Source: Actinomycetota bacterium | GTDB taxonomy: Bacteria; Actinomycetota; Acidimicrobiia; IMCC26256 | Direction of reading: 5' to 3' | NCBI GenBank assembly: GCA_009702955.1 | Contig: WLHA01000053.1 | Coordinates: 1-7,175, forward strand | Length of the DNA: 7,175 nt | Shown: positions 1 to 5,408 of the stretch, piece by piece | Layout: each line of letters starts with the position of its first letter | Numbering within the stretch: the stretch's first letter is position 1 | The notes under the pieces: generated by a model | What the model saw: the letters and a program-made list of their open reading frames with translations, nothing else | What the model was told of the DNA's origin: nothing | The model's database searches: none | Position numbers and translations under genes: made by a program

Positions 1-150
1 AGCGATGCTGCGCTCGTACTCGGAGCGGCATGGGCTGGGGCATTCATTGCACGAGCAATCTCGTTCGTCATCGATAAGTCGCGCACGAAAGAGAATGTCG
101 CCGGGCTAGTTATCGAAGGCGTAATGGCAGAATTGTTGATTCTTGCCTGA
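1..150 (+). CDS. Small membrane protein, DUF4345-like, 3' end only
   Basis: Frame 1 is open from the left edge to a TGA at 148-150 and gives 49 residues. The fragment opens with a hydrophobic stretch (ALVLGAAWAGAFIARAISFV), then a short charged loop (DKSRTKEN), then a second hydrophobic segment ending in ELLILA. The order of helix, Arg-x-x-Ser turn, basic loop with Asn, and a helix containing a Glu resembles the C-terminal half of DUF4345-type small integral membrane proteins, whose function is unknown. The start and N-terminal half lie outside the window, so gene length and promoter cannot be judged. The stop lies only 4 nt from the stop of the opposing YbaK remnant, so the two genes met tail to tail. 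The reading frame is well supported; the family name is tentative. Confidence 0.6.
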   Translation, partial: SDAALVLGAAWAGAFIARAISFVIDKSRTKENVAGLVIEGVMAELLILA

Positions 151-154
151 GCAA

Positions 155-337
155 TCACGCGCGCTTTAGGGAGGTGACCACTCCACCGGCAAGACCCGCA
201 ATGTCTGCCGGAGCAGCGCCGAACACGTAGTTCCACGTGCCCGCAGCTGCCCACACCTCGTCGTACTGCAACAAGTCAGGGTCTACGAACACTCGCAGTT
301 GAGTGCTGTGACCAAAGGGAGGCACGCCGCCATTGGT
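155..337 (-). pseudogene. YbaK/aminoacyl-tRNA deacylase 3' remnant, copy 1
   Basis: On the minus strand a frame ending in TGA (157-155) reads GGVPPFGHSTQLRVF, then DPDLLQYDEVWAAAG, then a tail ending in SLKRA. This is the C-terminal third of the YbaK/EbsC family, whose members hydrolyse mischarged aminoacyl-tRNAs; the Gly-Gly-Val-Pro-Pro-Phe-Gly-His segment is a family hallmark. Only about 60 residues remain of a protein that is normally about 150-170. Two codons upstream of GGVPPFGH the similarity stops, and the frame is closed by TAA at 352-350 with no suitable start codon, so this is a broken gene. It has no internal stop or frameshift. It is a near copy of the remnant at 812-994, with 51 of 58 residues identical from GGV to the end. 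It may be residue from a deletion or insertion event. I am confident of the family and of the truncation. Confidence 0.8.
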
Positions 338-349
338 TGAAGCAACCCC

Positions 350-391
350 TTACGAATCGGCCAACCAACGATCCAGCAATTGATTTCGTAA
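350..391. repeat. Inverted repeat between YbaK remnant and DoxX-like gene
   Basis: TTACGAATC at 350-358 is complementary to GATTTCGTAA at 382-391 except for one bulged base, with a 23-nt loop between them. The left arm begins at the TAA codon that closes the YbaK remnant frame, right where similarity to the second remnant has ended. It could be a hairpin in a transcript, an insertion or excision scar, or chance. It does not carry the conserved 7-mers of integron attC sites in the right places, and no U-tract follows it, so I do not call it a terminator. Confidence 0.4.
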
Positions 392-434
392 ACAACTGGC
401 TAAGGCGAGCATCGCTGATGCGTTATTCTTCTCA

Positions 435-782
435 ATGATGGATTCAGCAAACTCTTTCCTCAGTGTCGTACTTGCTGTTCTCTGTACAGCATCGGCGATG
501 GGGGACTTTCTCAAACTACCGAGCGTCATGAGAGCGGCTGAGACAGTTCATTGTCCGCCCAACCTCTGCACTGTTCTCGGCCTGATCAAGATCGCAGCAG
601 CGGCTGGATTGATTGTCGGTCTCACTGTCGACAAAATCGGAATTGCTGCCGCGTTGGGCTTGTCGATCTACTTTGCCCTTGCCGTTGGGGCTCACATCCG
701 AGTAAAGGATCGCCTGAAGGGAACCCTTCCAGCCATTGGTATGCTCGCAGCCAGCGCTGCAACTCTTGCAACTTCCCTCTGA
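435..782 (+). CDS. DoxX-like small integral membrane protein
   Basis: This 115-residue protein is mostly hydrophobic, with four likely membrane helices at about residues 6-24, 45-64, 68-88 and 97-114. The segment around residues 45-92 fits the DoxX-like family pattern: a Val-Leu-Gly start, a Gly-Leu-x-x-Gly-Leu turn, the GIAAALGLSIYFALAVGAHI helix and a following Arg/Lys-Asp. Members are short membrane proteins of mostly unknown role; relatives of the wider DoxX group have been linked to respiratory or redox functions. Two consecutive ATG codons (435 and 438) could start it. There is no Shine-Dalgarno, but TATTCT at 424-429 could be a -10 element for a leaderless or near-leaderless transcript. 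The gene stands alone between the two YbaK remnants, with no operon partner, and may have arrived as part of the rearrangement that broke them. Confidence 0.8.
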   Translation: MMDSANSFLSVVLAVLCTASAMGDFLKLPSVMRAAETVHCPPNLCTVLGLIKIAAAAGLIVGLTVDKIGIAAALGLSIYFALAVGAHIRVKDRLKGTLPAIGMLAASAATLATSL

Positions 783-811
783 GTCATCTGATCTGTGTCG
801 CTCCCGTATGG

Positions 812-994
812 TCAGGCACGTTTCAGGTCGGTGACGATTCCGCCAGCGACGCGAACGATGTCCGCAGGTGCAGCACCGAATACGTCGTTCCACTTACCCG
901 CAGCAGCCCACACTTCGTCGTACTGCAACAAGTCCGGATCAACGAACACGCGCAGTTGTGTGCTGTGACCAAAGGGAGGCACGCCGCCTTTGGT
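812..994 (-). pseudogene. YbaK/aminoacyl-tRNA deacylase 3' remnant, copy 2
   Basis: The minus-strand frame ending in TGA (814-812) again encodes the YbaK C-terminal third: GGVPPFGHSTQLRVF, DPDLLQYDEVWAAAG, and a tail ending in DLKRA. Upstream of GGVPPFGH only a few codons (VSKTK) remain before an in-frame TGA at 1006-1004, and no start is available, so the N-terminal two thirds, including most of the editing domain, are missing. It aligns with copy 1 over 177 nt without a gap at about 145 identical positions. Most differences are synonymous, and the 29 nt nearest the break are identical. The stop lies 29 nt from the end of the DoxX-like gene, tail to tail as in copy 1. It is unlikely to make a functional deacylase. 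Confidence 0.8.
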
Positions 995-1012
995 TTTGGA
1001 GACTCAAAGACA

Positions 1013-1030
1013 CTGGGTTAGGCAGCCCAG
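1013..1030 (-). terminator. Possible weak terminator hairpin at the amidohydrolase end
   Basis: CTGGGTTAGGCAGCCCAG forms a stem with CTGGG/CCCAG as its outer five pairs and a possible inner extension over a 4-nt loop. It covers the TAA stop of the amidohydrolase gene. Reading the minus strand, it is followed by TGTCTTTGAG, which is only a poor U-tract. The inner pairing is better on the plus strand, where it has one G-U pair, so its role in ending the minus-strand transcript is uncertain. Confidence 0.3.
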
Positions 1031-2841
1031 GCACACGCTGAGACGTACTTCGCGAAGAAACCAGCCACCTCACAAGCACACCCGTGCTCGTTCGCATCGT
1101 GAGATCTAGCTCCACTCAAATCGTGAGATACAAGACCGGCAAAACTACTTCTCCGCATAACGAACTCTGGTGGGACATCAAAAACTTTGCCGTCAAACAC
1201 GGTCGTCCTGATGGGGATCTTGCCGATCAACTTTGGGTCGCATTCGTATGGGTCTGAGTCGAGTGCCGTCATATTTGCAATCTTGCCTACTTCAATGCTT
1301 CCGAGTTCATGTTCGCGACGCCAAGAATGAGCGGCCTCGATCGTCACGGCTCGCAGTGCGTCATGCACTCCAATTCTTTGGTCGGGGCCTGCAACGCGTC
1401 CAGATGGCGTGGTTCGATTCACGGCAAATGATGCCATCAACATTGGGTCGCTTGGACACATCGGGAGATCAGAATGAAACGAAAGTGGAATACCTTGTCG
1501 AAGTACAGATGCAGAGCGCACCATCGCATCAGCCCGCTCTGGGCCGAGACCCCATGCACTGTATTTGTCGGCAAATCCAACGGGATAGTACGGATTAGCG
1601 GAGACGATTGCACCAAGACTCGCAATTCTCGCCACTTGCTTCTCTGTTGAGTTTGCAAAGTGCACGATGACTGTGCGGTGATCATCTCTTGGCTTACGGC
1701 GCTGCGCTTCGTCAATGATGTCAAGAAGAACCTCAAGACCAAGGTCTCCATTGACGTGAATATGTATCTGCCATTCGGCATCCCAATATGTGTCAAAAAC
1801 GAGTTTTAGTTGATCGGGTTCCATCAGCCATTGGCCGTGATGATCGGCATCTGGTTTGCCCTCGTGGTCAAGATACGGCTCCTTCATCTGCATTAATTGC
1901 GAAATGATGGCTCCGTCGGCAAAAAGTTTCACATGACGGTCAATCACTCTGACCTTGGTTCCGCTACCAAATTCGACTTGGCTGCAAGCATCAGCCACGA
2001 ACTGCTCGGGTGATAATTCCCTTAATGGTTGGGTGCGTGCCTCAACCATGAAAGTACTCTCGAACGGCACATCGTCTCTACCGAGAATTTCCTGATATAG
2101 ATCCCACGGCTCACTTAGCCACCAGATACCGGGTTCGTTGATTGCAGTTACGCCATTCATATGCAGATACTCAACTAATTGTTCTAATCCGAGATTAAAT
2201 CGCTCTCGGGTCATGAAATGCGGCAGTAGATACTTGGCGAGAACAATCATGAACCCGTTTTCATAAAAATGCCCGCGCTCCCAATCGATCTGCTCGCTGG
2301 CGGGTCCAAAGCCCTGGGTCAACTCGCGCGTAAGGCCAATTGCGTCGAGAGCCGCCGAATTTAGAATCCATTCATGACAGGATCTCTGCCATATTGCAGT
2401 CGGGCGATCTCCAACCAACATGTCAAGGCGTTCGCGACTGAGCGGGCCATGCCACAACGCGTGCCATCCCCATGAAAAGAGCCACTCGCCCTCTGGCAAA
2501 GATTGATGTGCAGCGAGAAGACGAGTGTCGTAATCGTTTTCATTTACAGCGGCAGCAAACGTCCGTCGTGGCAAGATCCAGTCTTCGGGTGCGATGACTT
2601 CGGTTGTCAAGGTGGTTGCCCCAAGCATCGGGTGCAGGTGTTGATCAATTAGTCCCGGGACAAGAACCCGATCAGCGAATACATTTGAGACTTCATGATC
2701 GGAGCCAACTGCGGTCAGAACTTCTTCAAGTGAACCGACGGCGAGAAACCGACCGTCTCGAATAGCTACTGCCTGCGCCGACGGAGAATCGTCGTTCATT
2801 GTGATGACGCGCTTGGCCGCATAGACAACGGTCTTGGACAT
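1018..2841 (-). CDS. Amidohydrolase family 3 (YtcJ-like) metal-dependent hydrolase
   Basis: A cytoplasmic metal-dependent hydrolase of about 607 residues; the substrate cannot be told from sequence. Counting from the GTG at 2844, it has the N-terminal beta-sandwich entry (KRVITMND and AIRDGRFLAVG) and then the metal motif GLIDQHLHP with H69 and H71. Next come K306 in KLFADG, a likely carboxylated metal-bridging lysine, H363 in HIHVNGD, H395 in IVHF and D459 in HSDLP. The composite sandwich returns with GSIEVGKIANMTALD near residues 515-529 and ends at VFDGKVF near 554. This order is typical of the YtcJ/amidohydrolase 3 family. The last 55 residues go beyond the usual end and contain two SHD triplets 8 residues apart and a Cys-x-Cys followed by a third Cys. 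I chose the ATG at 2841 because it overlaps the TGA of the upstream DUF3817 gene (TGATG); a GTG at 2844 is equally possible. There is no signal peptide. Metal-site residues look intact, so it is probably active. Confidence 0.9.
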   Translation of the reverse strand: MSKTVVYAAKRVITMNDDSPSAQAVAIRDGRFLAVGSLEEVLTAVGSDHEVSNVFADRVLVPGLIDQHLHPMLGATTLTTEVIAPEDWILPRRTFAAAVNENDYDTRLLAAHQSLPEGEWLFSWGWHALWHGPLSRERLDMLVGDRPTAIWQRSCHEWILNSAALDAIGLTRELTQGFGPASEQIDWERGHFYENGFMIVLAKYLLPHFMTRERFNLGLEQLVEYLHMNGVTAINEPGIWWLSEPWDLYQEILGRDDVPFESTFMVEARTQPLRELSPEQFVADACSQVEFGSGTKVRVIDRHVKLFADGAIISQLMQMKEPYLDHEGKPDADHHGQWLMEPDQLKLVFDTYWDAEWQIHIHVNGDLGLEVLLDIIDEAQRRKPRDDHRTVIVHFANSTEKQVARIASLGAIVSANPYYPVGFADKYSAWGLGPERADAMVRSASVLRQGIPLSFHSDLPMCPSDPMLMASFAVNRTTPSGRVAGPDQRIGVHDALRAVTIEAAHSWRREHELGSIEVGKIANMTALDSDPYECDPKLIGKIPIRTTVFDGKVFDVPPEFVMRRSSFAGLVSHDLSGARSHDANEHGCACEVAGFFAKYVSACAWAA

Positions 2842-3170
2842 CACCAGTTGTTCTTGCCCTTGTATGGGACGCCGCCGCTACGGATGCGGTGCCACACTAT
2901 GAGGCCGCCGATGGGGCCGGTTAGTACTCCGGCTGCGGCGAATCCCCATGACCACCCAATATCGGGAGTGATCATCAACGTCATGGCAACAAAGGCCATC
3001 CAGATGAGTCCATGGAAGAAGCCTGTAATTGCTTTACCCGAGGCGCTCGGCGAGATAATCCAGAAGTAGAAGAGGATTACATACGTGATCGTCTCTAGGA
3101 GAGCTATCCACTTTAGAGAAGCGGCTTTGCGCTCGAGTTCTGTTGAGGTTTCACCGGCGAAGTCAGGCAT
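2841..3170 (-). CDS. DUF3817 integral membrane protein
   Basis: From ATG 3170 the protein has 109 residues: a short charged N-terminus, then LKWIALLETITYVILFYFWI as a first helix (about 19-39), a loop, a second helix around GFFHGLIWMAFVAM (about 50-66), and a third around 74-94, ending in a basic tail. The pattern of an ALLE-type first helix, a Gly at the loop end, and a His-Gly pair at the start of the second helix matches DUF3817, a small membrane domain of unknown function common in Actinomycetota. The frame is open further upstream with an ATG at 3230, but the added residues are not membrane-like and would fill the divergent promoter space. TACGCT at 3178-3183, 7 nt before the 3170 ATG, supports that start as leaderless. 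The stop TGA overlaps the amidohydrolase ATG, so the two are probably translated from one mRNA. Confidence 0.82.
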   Translation of the reverse strand: MPDFAGETSTELERKAASLKWIALLETITYVILFYFWIISPSASGKAITGFFHGLIWMAFVAMTLMITPDIGWSWGFAAAGVLTGPIGGLIVWHRIRSGGVPYKGKNNW

Positions 3171-3177
3171 ATTGATG

Positions 3178-3183
3178 AGCGTA
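3178..3183 (-). promoter_or_regulatory. Candidate -10 element of the DUF3817-amidohydrolase operon
   Basis: Reading the minus strand, TACGCT is followed by exactly 7 nt (CATCAAT) and then the ATG at 3170. A TANNNT hexamer 7 nt before a start codon without a Shine-Dalgarno is the usual layout of actinobacterial leaderless transcripts. No convincing -35 hexamer is visible. The call rests on pattern and spacing only. Confidence 0.4.
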
Positions 3184-3188
3184 GGCCC

Positions 3189-3198
3189 TTGACTCTGC
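3189..3198 (+). promoter_or_regulatory. TTGACTCTGC motif, copy 1, in the exporter/DUF3817 divergent region
   Basis: TTGACTCTGC recurs on the same strand at 5366-5375 upstream of the UbiB-like gene. In both places GGCGGC follows, 12 nt later here and 9 nt later there. It lies 51 nt before the exporter ATPase start. TTGACT resembles a -35 box, but no -10 sits 16-19 nt downstream, so it may instead be a regulator site or coincidence. Confidence 0.25.
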
Positions 3199-3249
3199 TC
3201 TGCCCGTGTTGGCGGCGCAGCGCACCCCATCTGTGACAACATTCGCAGC

Positions 3250-4023
3250 ATGGATACCGTCCTAAGTGCCCGTGGGCTCGTAAAAGAATTTAAGCGAGCG
3301 ATAGCGGTTGACGGAGTAGATATTGAGGTTAAAGCAGGGGAGCGTGTTGCATTACTAGGCCCAAATGGAGCGGGTAAAACCACCACTCTCCTGATGATTC
3401 TCGGAGCGATCTCCCCAGATAAGGGCGAGGTCGAGATCTGTGGTGTTCCTCAGCGCAGGAACCGCAGTCACGCAGCAGAGCACGTCGGGTTCGCCGCTGG
3501 GTATCTTCCCCTTGCAGGAGAGATGAAGGTGCGCGAGTACCTAATGATGTTCGGACAGATTTATGGGATTCCGGACCCATCCAAGGCAATTGCGGAGGGG
3601 CTAGAGCGGTTCAGGATTCAGCACCTTAGCGAGGCAAAAGGAACTCAGCTCTCGTCAGGGCAGCGCACGTTGGTCGGTATTGTGCGCGCCGTTCTCCATA
3701 AACCGCGCCTTCTTGTGCTCGATGAACCGACAGCTTCACTCGACCCAGATGTTGCTGGGCGTGTTCGTGGCGGGATCCTCGAACTATGCGCTGACAACGG
3801 GACAGCGCTGCTAGTAACAAGCCACGACATGCTCGAGGTAGAGCGACTCTGTGAGCGCGTACTGTTCTTGTCAGCGGGGCGCATTGTCGCCGATGGGGCA
3901 CCTACCGAAATTGCAGAACGATTTGGAAGAGAAGATTTAGAGGGAGTATTCCTCCATCTCGCCGATGAGAATTATCAGCCCTCAGATCCTCCAACATCCC
4001 AGCACACGGACCACATCCTGTGA
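3250..4023 (+). CDS. ABC-2 type exporter, ATP-binding protein
   Basis: A 257-residue nucleotide-binding subunit that would drive export by the permease encoded next. Visible motifs in order are the Walker A GPNGAGKT (37-44), an ABC signature LSSGQ (134-138, against the usual LSGGQ), the Walker B LLVLDEP (154-160), the D-loop SLDP (163-166) and the switch histidine H192 in TSHD. At the Q-loop position the usual Gln is replaced: the text is AAGYLPLAGEMKVREYL where most relatives have a Gln after the Pro, here L88. The single domain and the DrrA/CcmA-like layout point to an ABC-2 exporter; the cargo (drug, lipid or polysaccharide) cannot be told. The ATG at 3250 has no Shine-Dalgarno, but CAACAT lies 7 nt upstream, in keeping with leaderless initiation. 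The stop overlaps the permease start by 4 nt (GTGA at 4020-4023). Confidence 0.93.
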   Translation: MDTVLSARGLVKEFKRAIAVDGVDIEVKAGERVALLGPNGAGKTTTLLMILGAISPDKGEVEICGVPQRRNRSHAAEHVGFAAGYLPLAGEMKVREYLMMFGQIYGIPDPSKAIAEGLERFRIQHLSEAKGTQLSSGQRTLVGIVRAVLHKPRLLVLDEPTASLDPDVAGRVRGGILELCADNGTALLVTSHDMLEVERLCERVLFLSAGRIVADGAPTEIAERFGREDLEGVFLHLADENYQPSDPPTSQHTDHIL

Positions 4024-4859
4024 AGACCCAACACGACCCAACCACTCCACTCCGACCTGGGGCGAAACGTTCATGGCTTCGCATGCGCGCTGTGTCTCGA
4101 AGGCACGCATATGTTCTCGTGCGCAGCCCGCATCGCCTCTTCGATGTAACGCTATGGCCGCTAGTCGACGTCTTGATGTTTGGTTCGCTTGCTTCTTTCA
4201 TCGGTACAGGAAACGCGAGCGGCGGCAAACAGGCCGCGGGTTACCTTCTTGCCGGAATAATTCTCTGGCATATCGTCTATCAATCTCAGATCGCAGTAAG
4301 TACCGGATTCTTGGAGGAGACCTGGTCTCGCAACCTCCTAAACCTCATGGTTACGCCGATTCGCGAGATGGAGTACGTAGGCGGGGTAGCCCTATTCGGC
4401 ATGGCGAAGCTCGTTATCGGGGTCGGCTTGATGATGATTGGAGGCTTTGTATTCTTCTCCTTCAACATCACAACACTTGGTCTAGCTGTAGTCCCAATAG
4501 CGGCGGTGCTTCTTCTCGTTGGGTGGGCAATCTCGCTTTTTGTTATCGGGGTAGTGCTCCGATACGGTCCAGGCGCAGAGGCTCTCGCATGGGGTGTCAT
4601 GTTCGTTGTTCTTCCGCTATCAGGCGTGTTCTACCCAATCGATGCCCTGCCTCGCGCAGTTCGCCCAATCGCTCTTGCGCTCCCAACTACCTACGCGTTC
4701 GCGGCTCTAAGAGGCGTTGTCGATGGCGAGGCATTGAATTGGGCATACGTCGGCATTGGAGCGGGAGGAGCGTTTGTTCTCAGCCTGCTCGCGTTTTGGT
4801 TTCTAGTGAGCATGCTTAAGTTATTTAGACGCCGCGGGTATGTAACGCGTTACGCGTAG
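4020..4859 (+). CDS. ABC-2 type exporter, permease protein
   Basis: This 279-residue protein starts with GTG inside the ATPase stop (GTGA), a sign of coupled translation. After a basic, Pro-rich cytoplasmic N-terminus it has six likely membrane helices at about 43-62, 73-92, 121-146, 152-180, 187-206 and 243-266. Family marks are the EETWSRNLLNLMVTPI segment (99-114), which matches the conserved cytoplasmic ATPase-coupling region of ABC-2 permeases. The LSGVFYPIDALP segment (200-211) and the following Pro-Thr-Thr-Tyr with Arg231 match the conserved loop near the last helices. The C-terminus is basic (KLFRRRGYVTRYA). With the ATPase it would form a four-part complex of two ATPases and two permeases in the cytoplasmic membrane. 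A second possible start is the ATG encoding Met22, but the overlap favours the GTG. The substrate is unknown. Confidence 0.92.
   Translation: MKTQHDPTTPLRPGAKRSWLRMRAVSRRHAYVLVRSPHRLFDVTLWPLVDVLMFGSLASFIGTGNASGGKQAAGYLLAGIILWHIVYQSQIAVSTGFLEETWSRNLLNLMVTPIREMEYVGGVALFGMAKLVIGVGLMMIGGFVFFSFNITTLGLAVVPIAAVLLLVGWAISLFVIGVVLRYGPGAEALAWGVMFVVLPLSGVFYPIDALPRAVRPIALALPTTYAFAALRGVVDGEALNWAYVGIGAGGAFVLSLLAFWFLVSMLKLFRRRGYVTRYA
4842..4853. repeat. 12-bp perfect palindrome GTAACGCGTTAC at the permease 3' end
   Basis: GTAACGCGTTAC reads the same on both strands and lies within the last codons of the permease gene (encoding VTRYA), just before the 16-bp gap to the convergent SRPBCC gene. TAACGC at 4843-4848 can also pair with GCGTTA at 4860-4865. 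No T-tract follows on either strand, so a Rho-independent terminator is not supported. It may be an operator-like site or a coincidence of codon use. Confidence 0.35.
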
Positions 4860-4875
4860 GCGTTATCGCTAGTAA

Positions 4876-5265
4876 TTAGCCCTCGACGTGTGCCTTGAGT
4901 GTGTCGAGAGCGCCTTTATAGATCCCGGCGATTCCCTCGGCGAAGTCATCAGGCTCCATCTCGAGCGTCCATGTTGCGCGCGACCCATCGCCCTGTGCCT
5001 CTACAGCAACTGTGGAGAGCCATTTCTCGACCGGAAGGCCGTGACCGTTGACTGTGTAGGAGTAGGAGCGGTTTGCATCGTCACGTGCAACCTCATCCTC
5101 GGAGACTTTCATCCCGCCGGCAATCTCAATGTCGCGAGTCTTTCCTGTTACGACGCATGACTCAACGCCATCCATCCAAGTATCTAGGCCACCAAATTCT
5201 CCGAGCACTGCCCATACTTCATCTGGGGTGCGGTTGATGCTGATCTCGTGCTGGATGATTGCCAT
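4876..5265 (-). CDS. SRPBCC (START-like) family protein
   Basis: This 129-residue soluble protein opens with HEISINRTPDEVWAVLGEFG (6-25), the typical first strand and helix of the polyketide cyclase/dehydrase (SRPBCC) fold, followed by LDTWMDGVESC. The middle has alternating strands (VSEDEVARDD, RSYSYTV), and it ends with ATWTLEMEPDD and a last amphipathic helix GIAGIYKGALDTLKAHVEG. Such proteins form a helix-grip pocket for a hydrophobic ligand. Roles range from aromatase/cyclase activity to lipid binding, and the ligand here is unknown. The ATG at 5265 is preceded by a strong AGGAGA at 5271-5276, five bases upstream. The gene runs convergent to the exporter operon and divergent from the UbiB-like gene, so it is probably a single-gene unit. 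Confidence 0.88.
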   Translation of the reverse strand: MAIIQHEISINRTPDEVWAVLGEFGGLDTWMDGVESCVVTGKTRDIEIAGGMKVSEDEVARDDANRSYSYTVNGHGLPVEKWLSTVAVEAQGDGSRATWTLEMEPDDFAEGIAGIYKGALDTLKAHVEG

Positions 5266-5270
5266 TTTTT

Positions 5271-5276
5271 TCTCCT
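5271..5276 (-). promoter_or_regulatory. Ribosome binding site of the SRPBCC gene
   Basis: On the minus strand AGGAGA is followed by AAAAA and the ATG at 5265. It is one of only two clear Shine-Dalgarno sequences in the window and fixes the start. A TATCCT hexamer further upstream on the same strand (5292-5297) could be the -10, giving a leader of roughly 20 nt. Confidence 0.7.
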
Positions 5277-5353
5277 AGGTCGGGTTGGCGAAGGATAGAC
5301 GAGTCGCTAAACCTGAGTGGCCTCGAGGCTCGGAGTACAAGAGGGAATCCGGA

Positions 5354-5365
5354 ATTTGGGGGATT
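5354..5365 (+). promoter_or_regulatory. ATTTGGGGGATT motif, copy 1, upstream of the UbiB-like gene
   Basis: The 12-mer ATTTGGGGGATT occurs here and again on the same strand at 6765-6776, in each case in a short non-coding gap before a plus-strand gene (43 nt and 26 nt before the respective start codons). It directly abuts TTGACTCTGC at 5366. It may be a shared regulator site; function is inferred only from recurrence and position. Confidence 0.3.
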
Positions 5366-5375
5366 TTGACTCTGC
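5366..5375 (+). promoter_or_regulatory. TTGACTCTGC motif, copy 2, upstream of the UbiB-like gene
   Basis: The same 10-mer as at 3189-3198, again followed by GGCGGC. The distance from TTGACT to the candidate -10 TACCCT is 24 nt, too long for a normal -35/-10 pair, so it is not a simple -35 box. Confidence 0.25.
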
Positions 5376-5395
5376 CTTTAGTTCGGCGGCAGGCG

Positions 5396-5401
5396 TACCC
5401 T
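5396..5401 (+). promoter_or_regulatory. Candidate -10 element of the UbiB-like gene
   Basis: TACCCT fits TANNNT and is followed by exactly 7 nt (CTAAGCC) and then GTG 5409. No Shine-Dalgarno is present, so a leaderless transcript starting at or beside the GTG is likely. The spacing is the same as at the DUF3817 gene. Confidence 0.45.
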
Positions 5402-5408
5402 CTAAGCC

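Noticed and set aside
551..1021. Long plus-strand frame overlapping the DoxX-like gene and YbaK remnant 2
   Set aside because: It overlaps the DoxX-like gene in another frame and has a low-complexity, Ser/Arg/Cys-rich composition typical of an antisense or shifted shadow.
1016..1025. GTTAGGC, identical to an integron core 7-mer, next to the second YbaK remnant
   Set aside because: No matching partner core, no attC-like fold and no integrase gene are present. The 7-mer lies in a small hairpin over the amidohydrolase stop and is best read as chance.
3171..3386. Longer N-terminus for the DUF3817 protein
   Set aside because: The frame is open to 3386, but that part overlaps the exporter ATPase gene, encodes a Ser/Pro-rich stretch unlike the family, and would leave no room for divergent promoters.
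3965..4819. 284-codon plus-strand frame overlapping the permease
   Set aside because: Its translation is Arg/Ser/Cys-rich without membrane segments, while the overlapping frame from 4020 is a clear ABC-2 permease.
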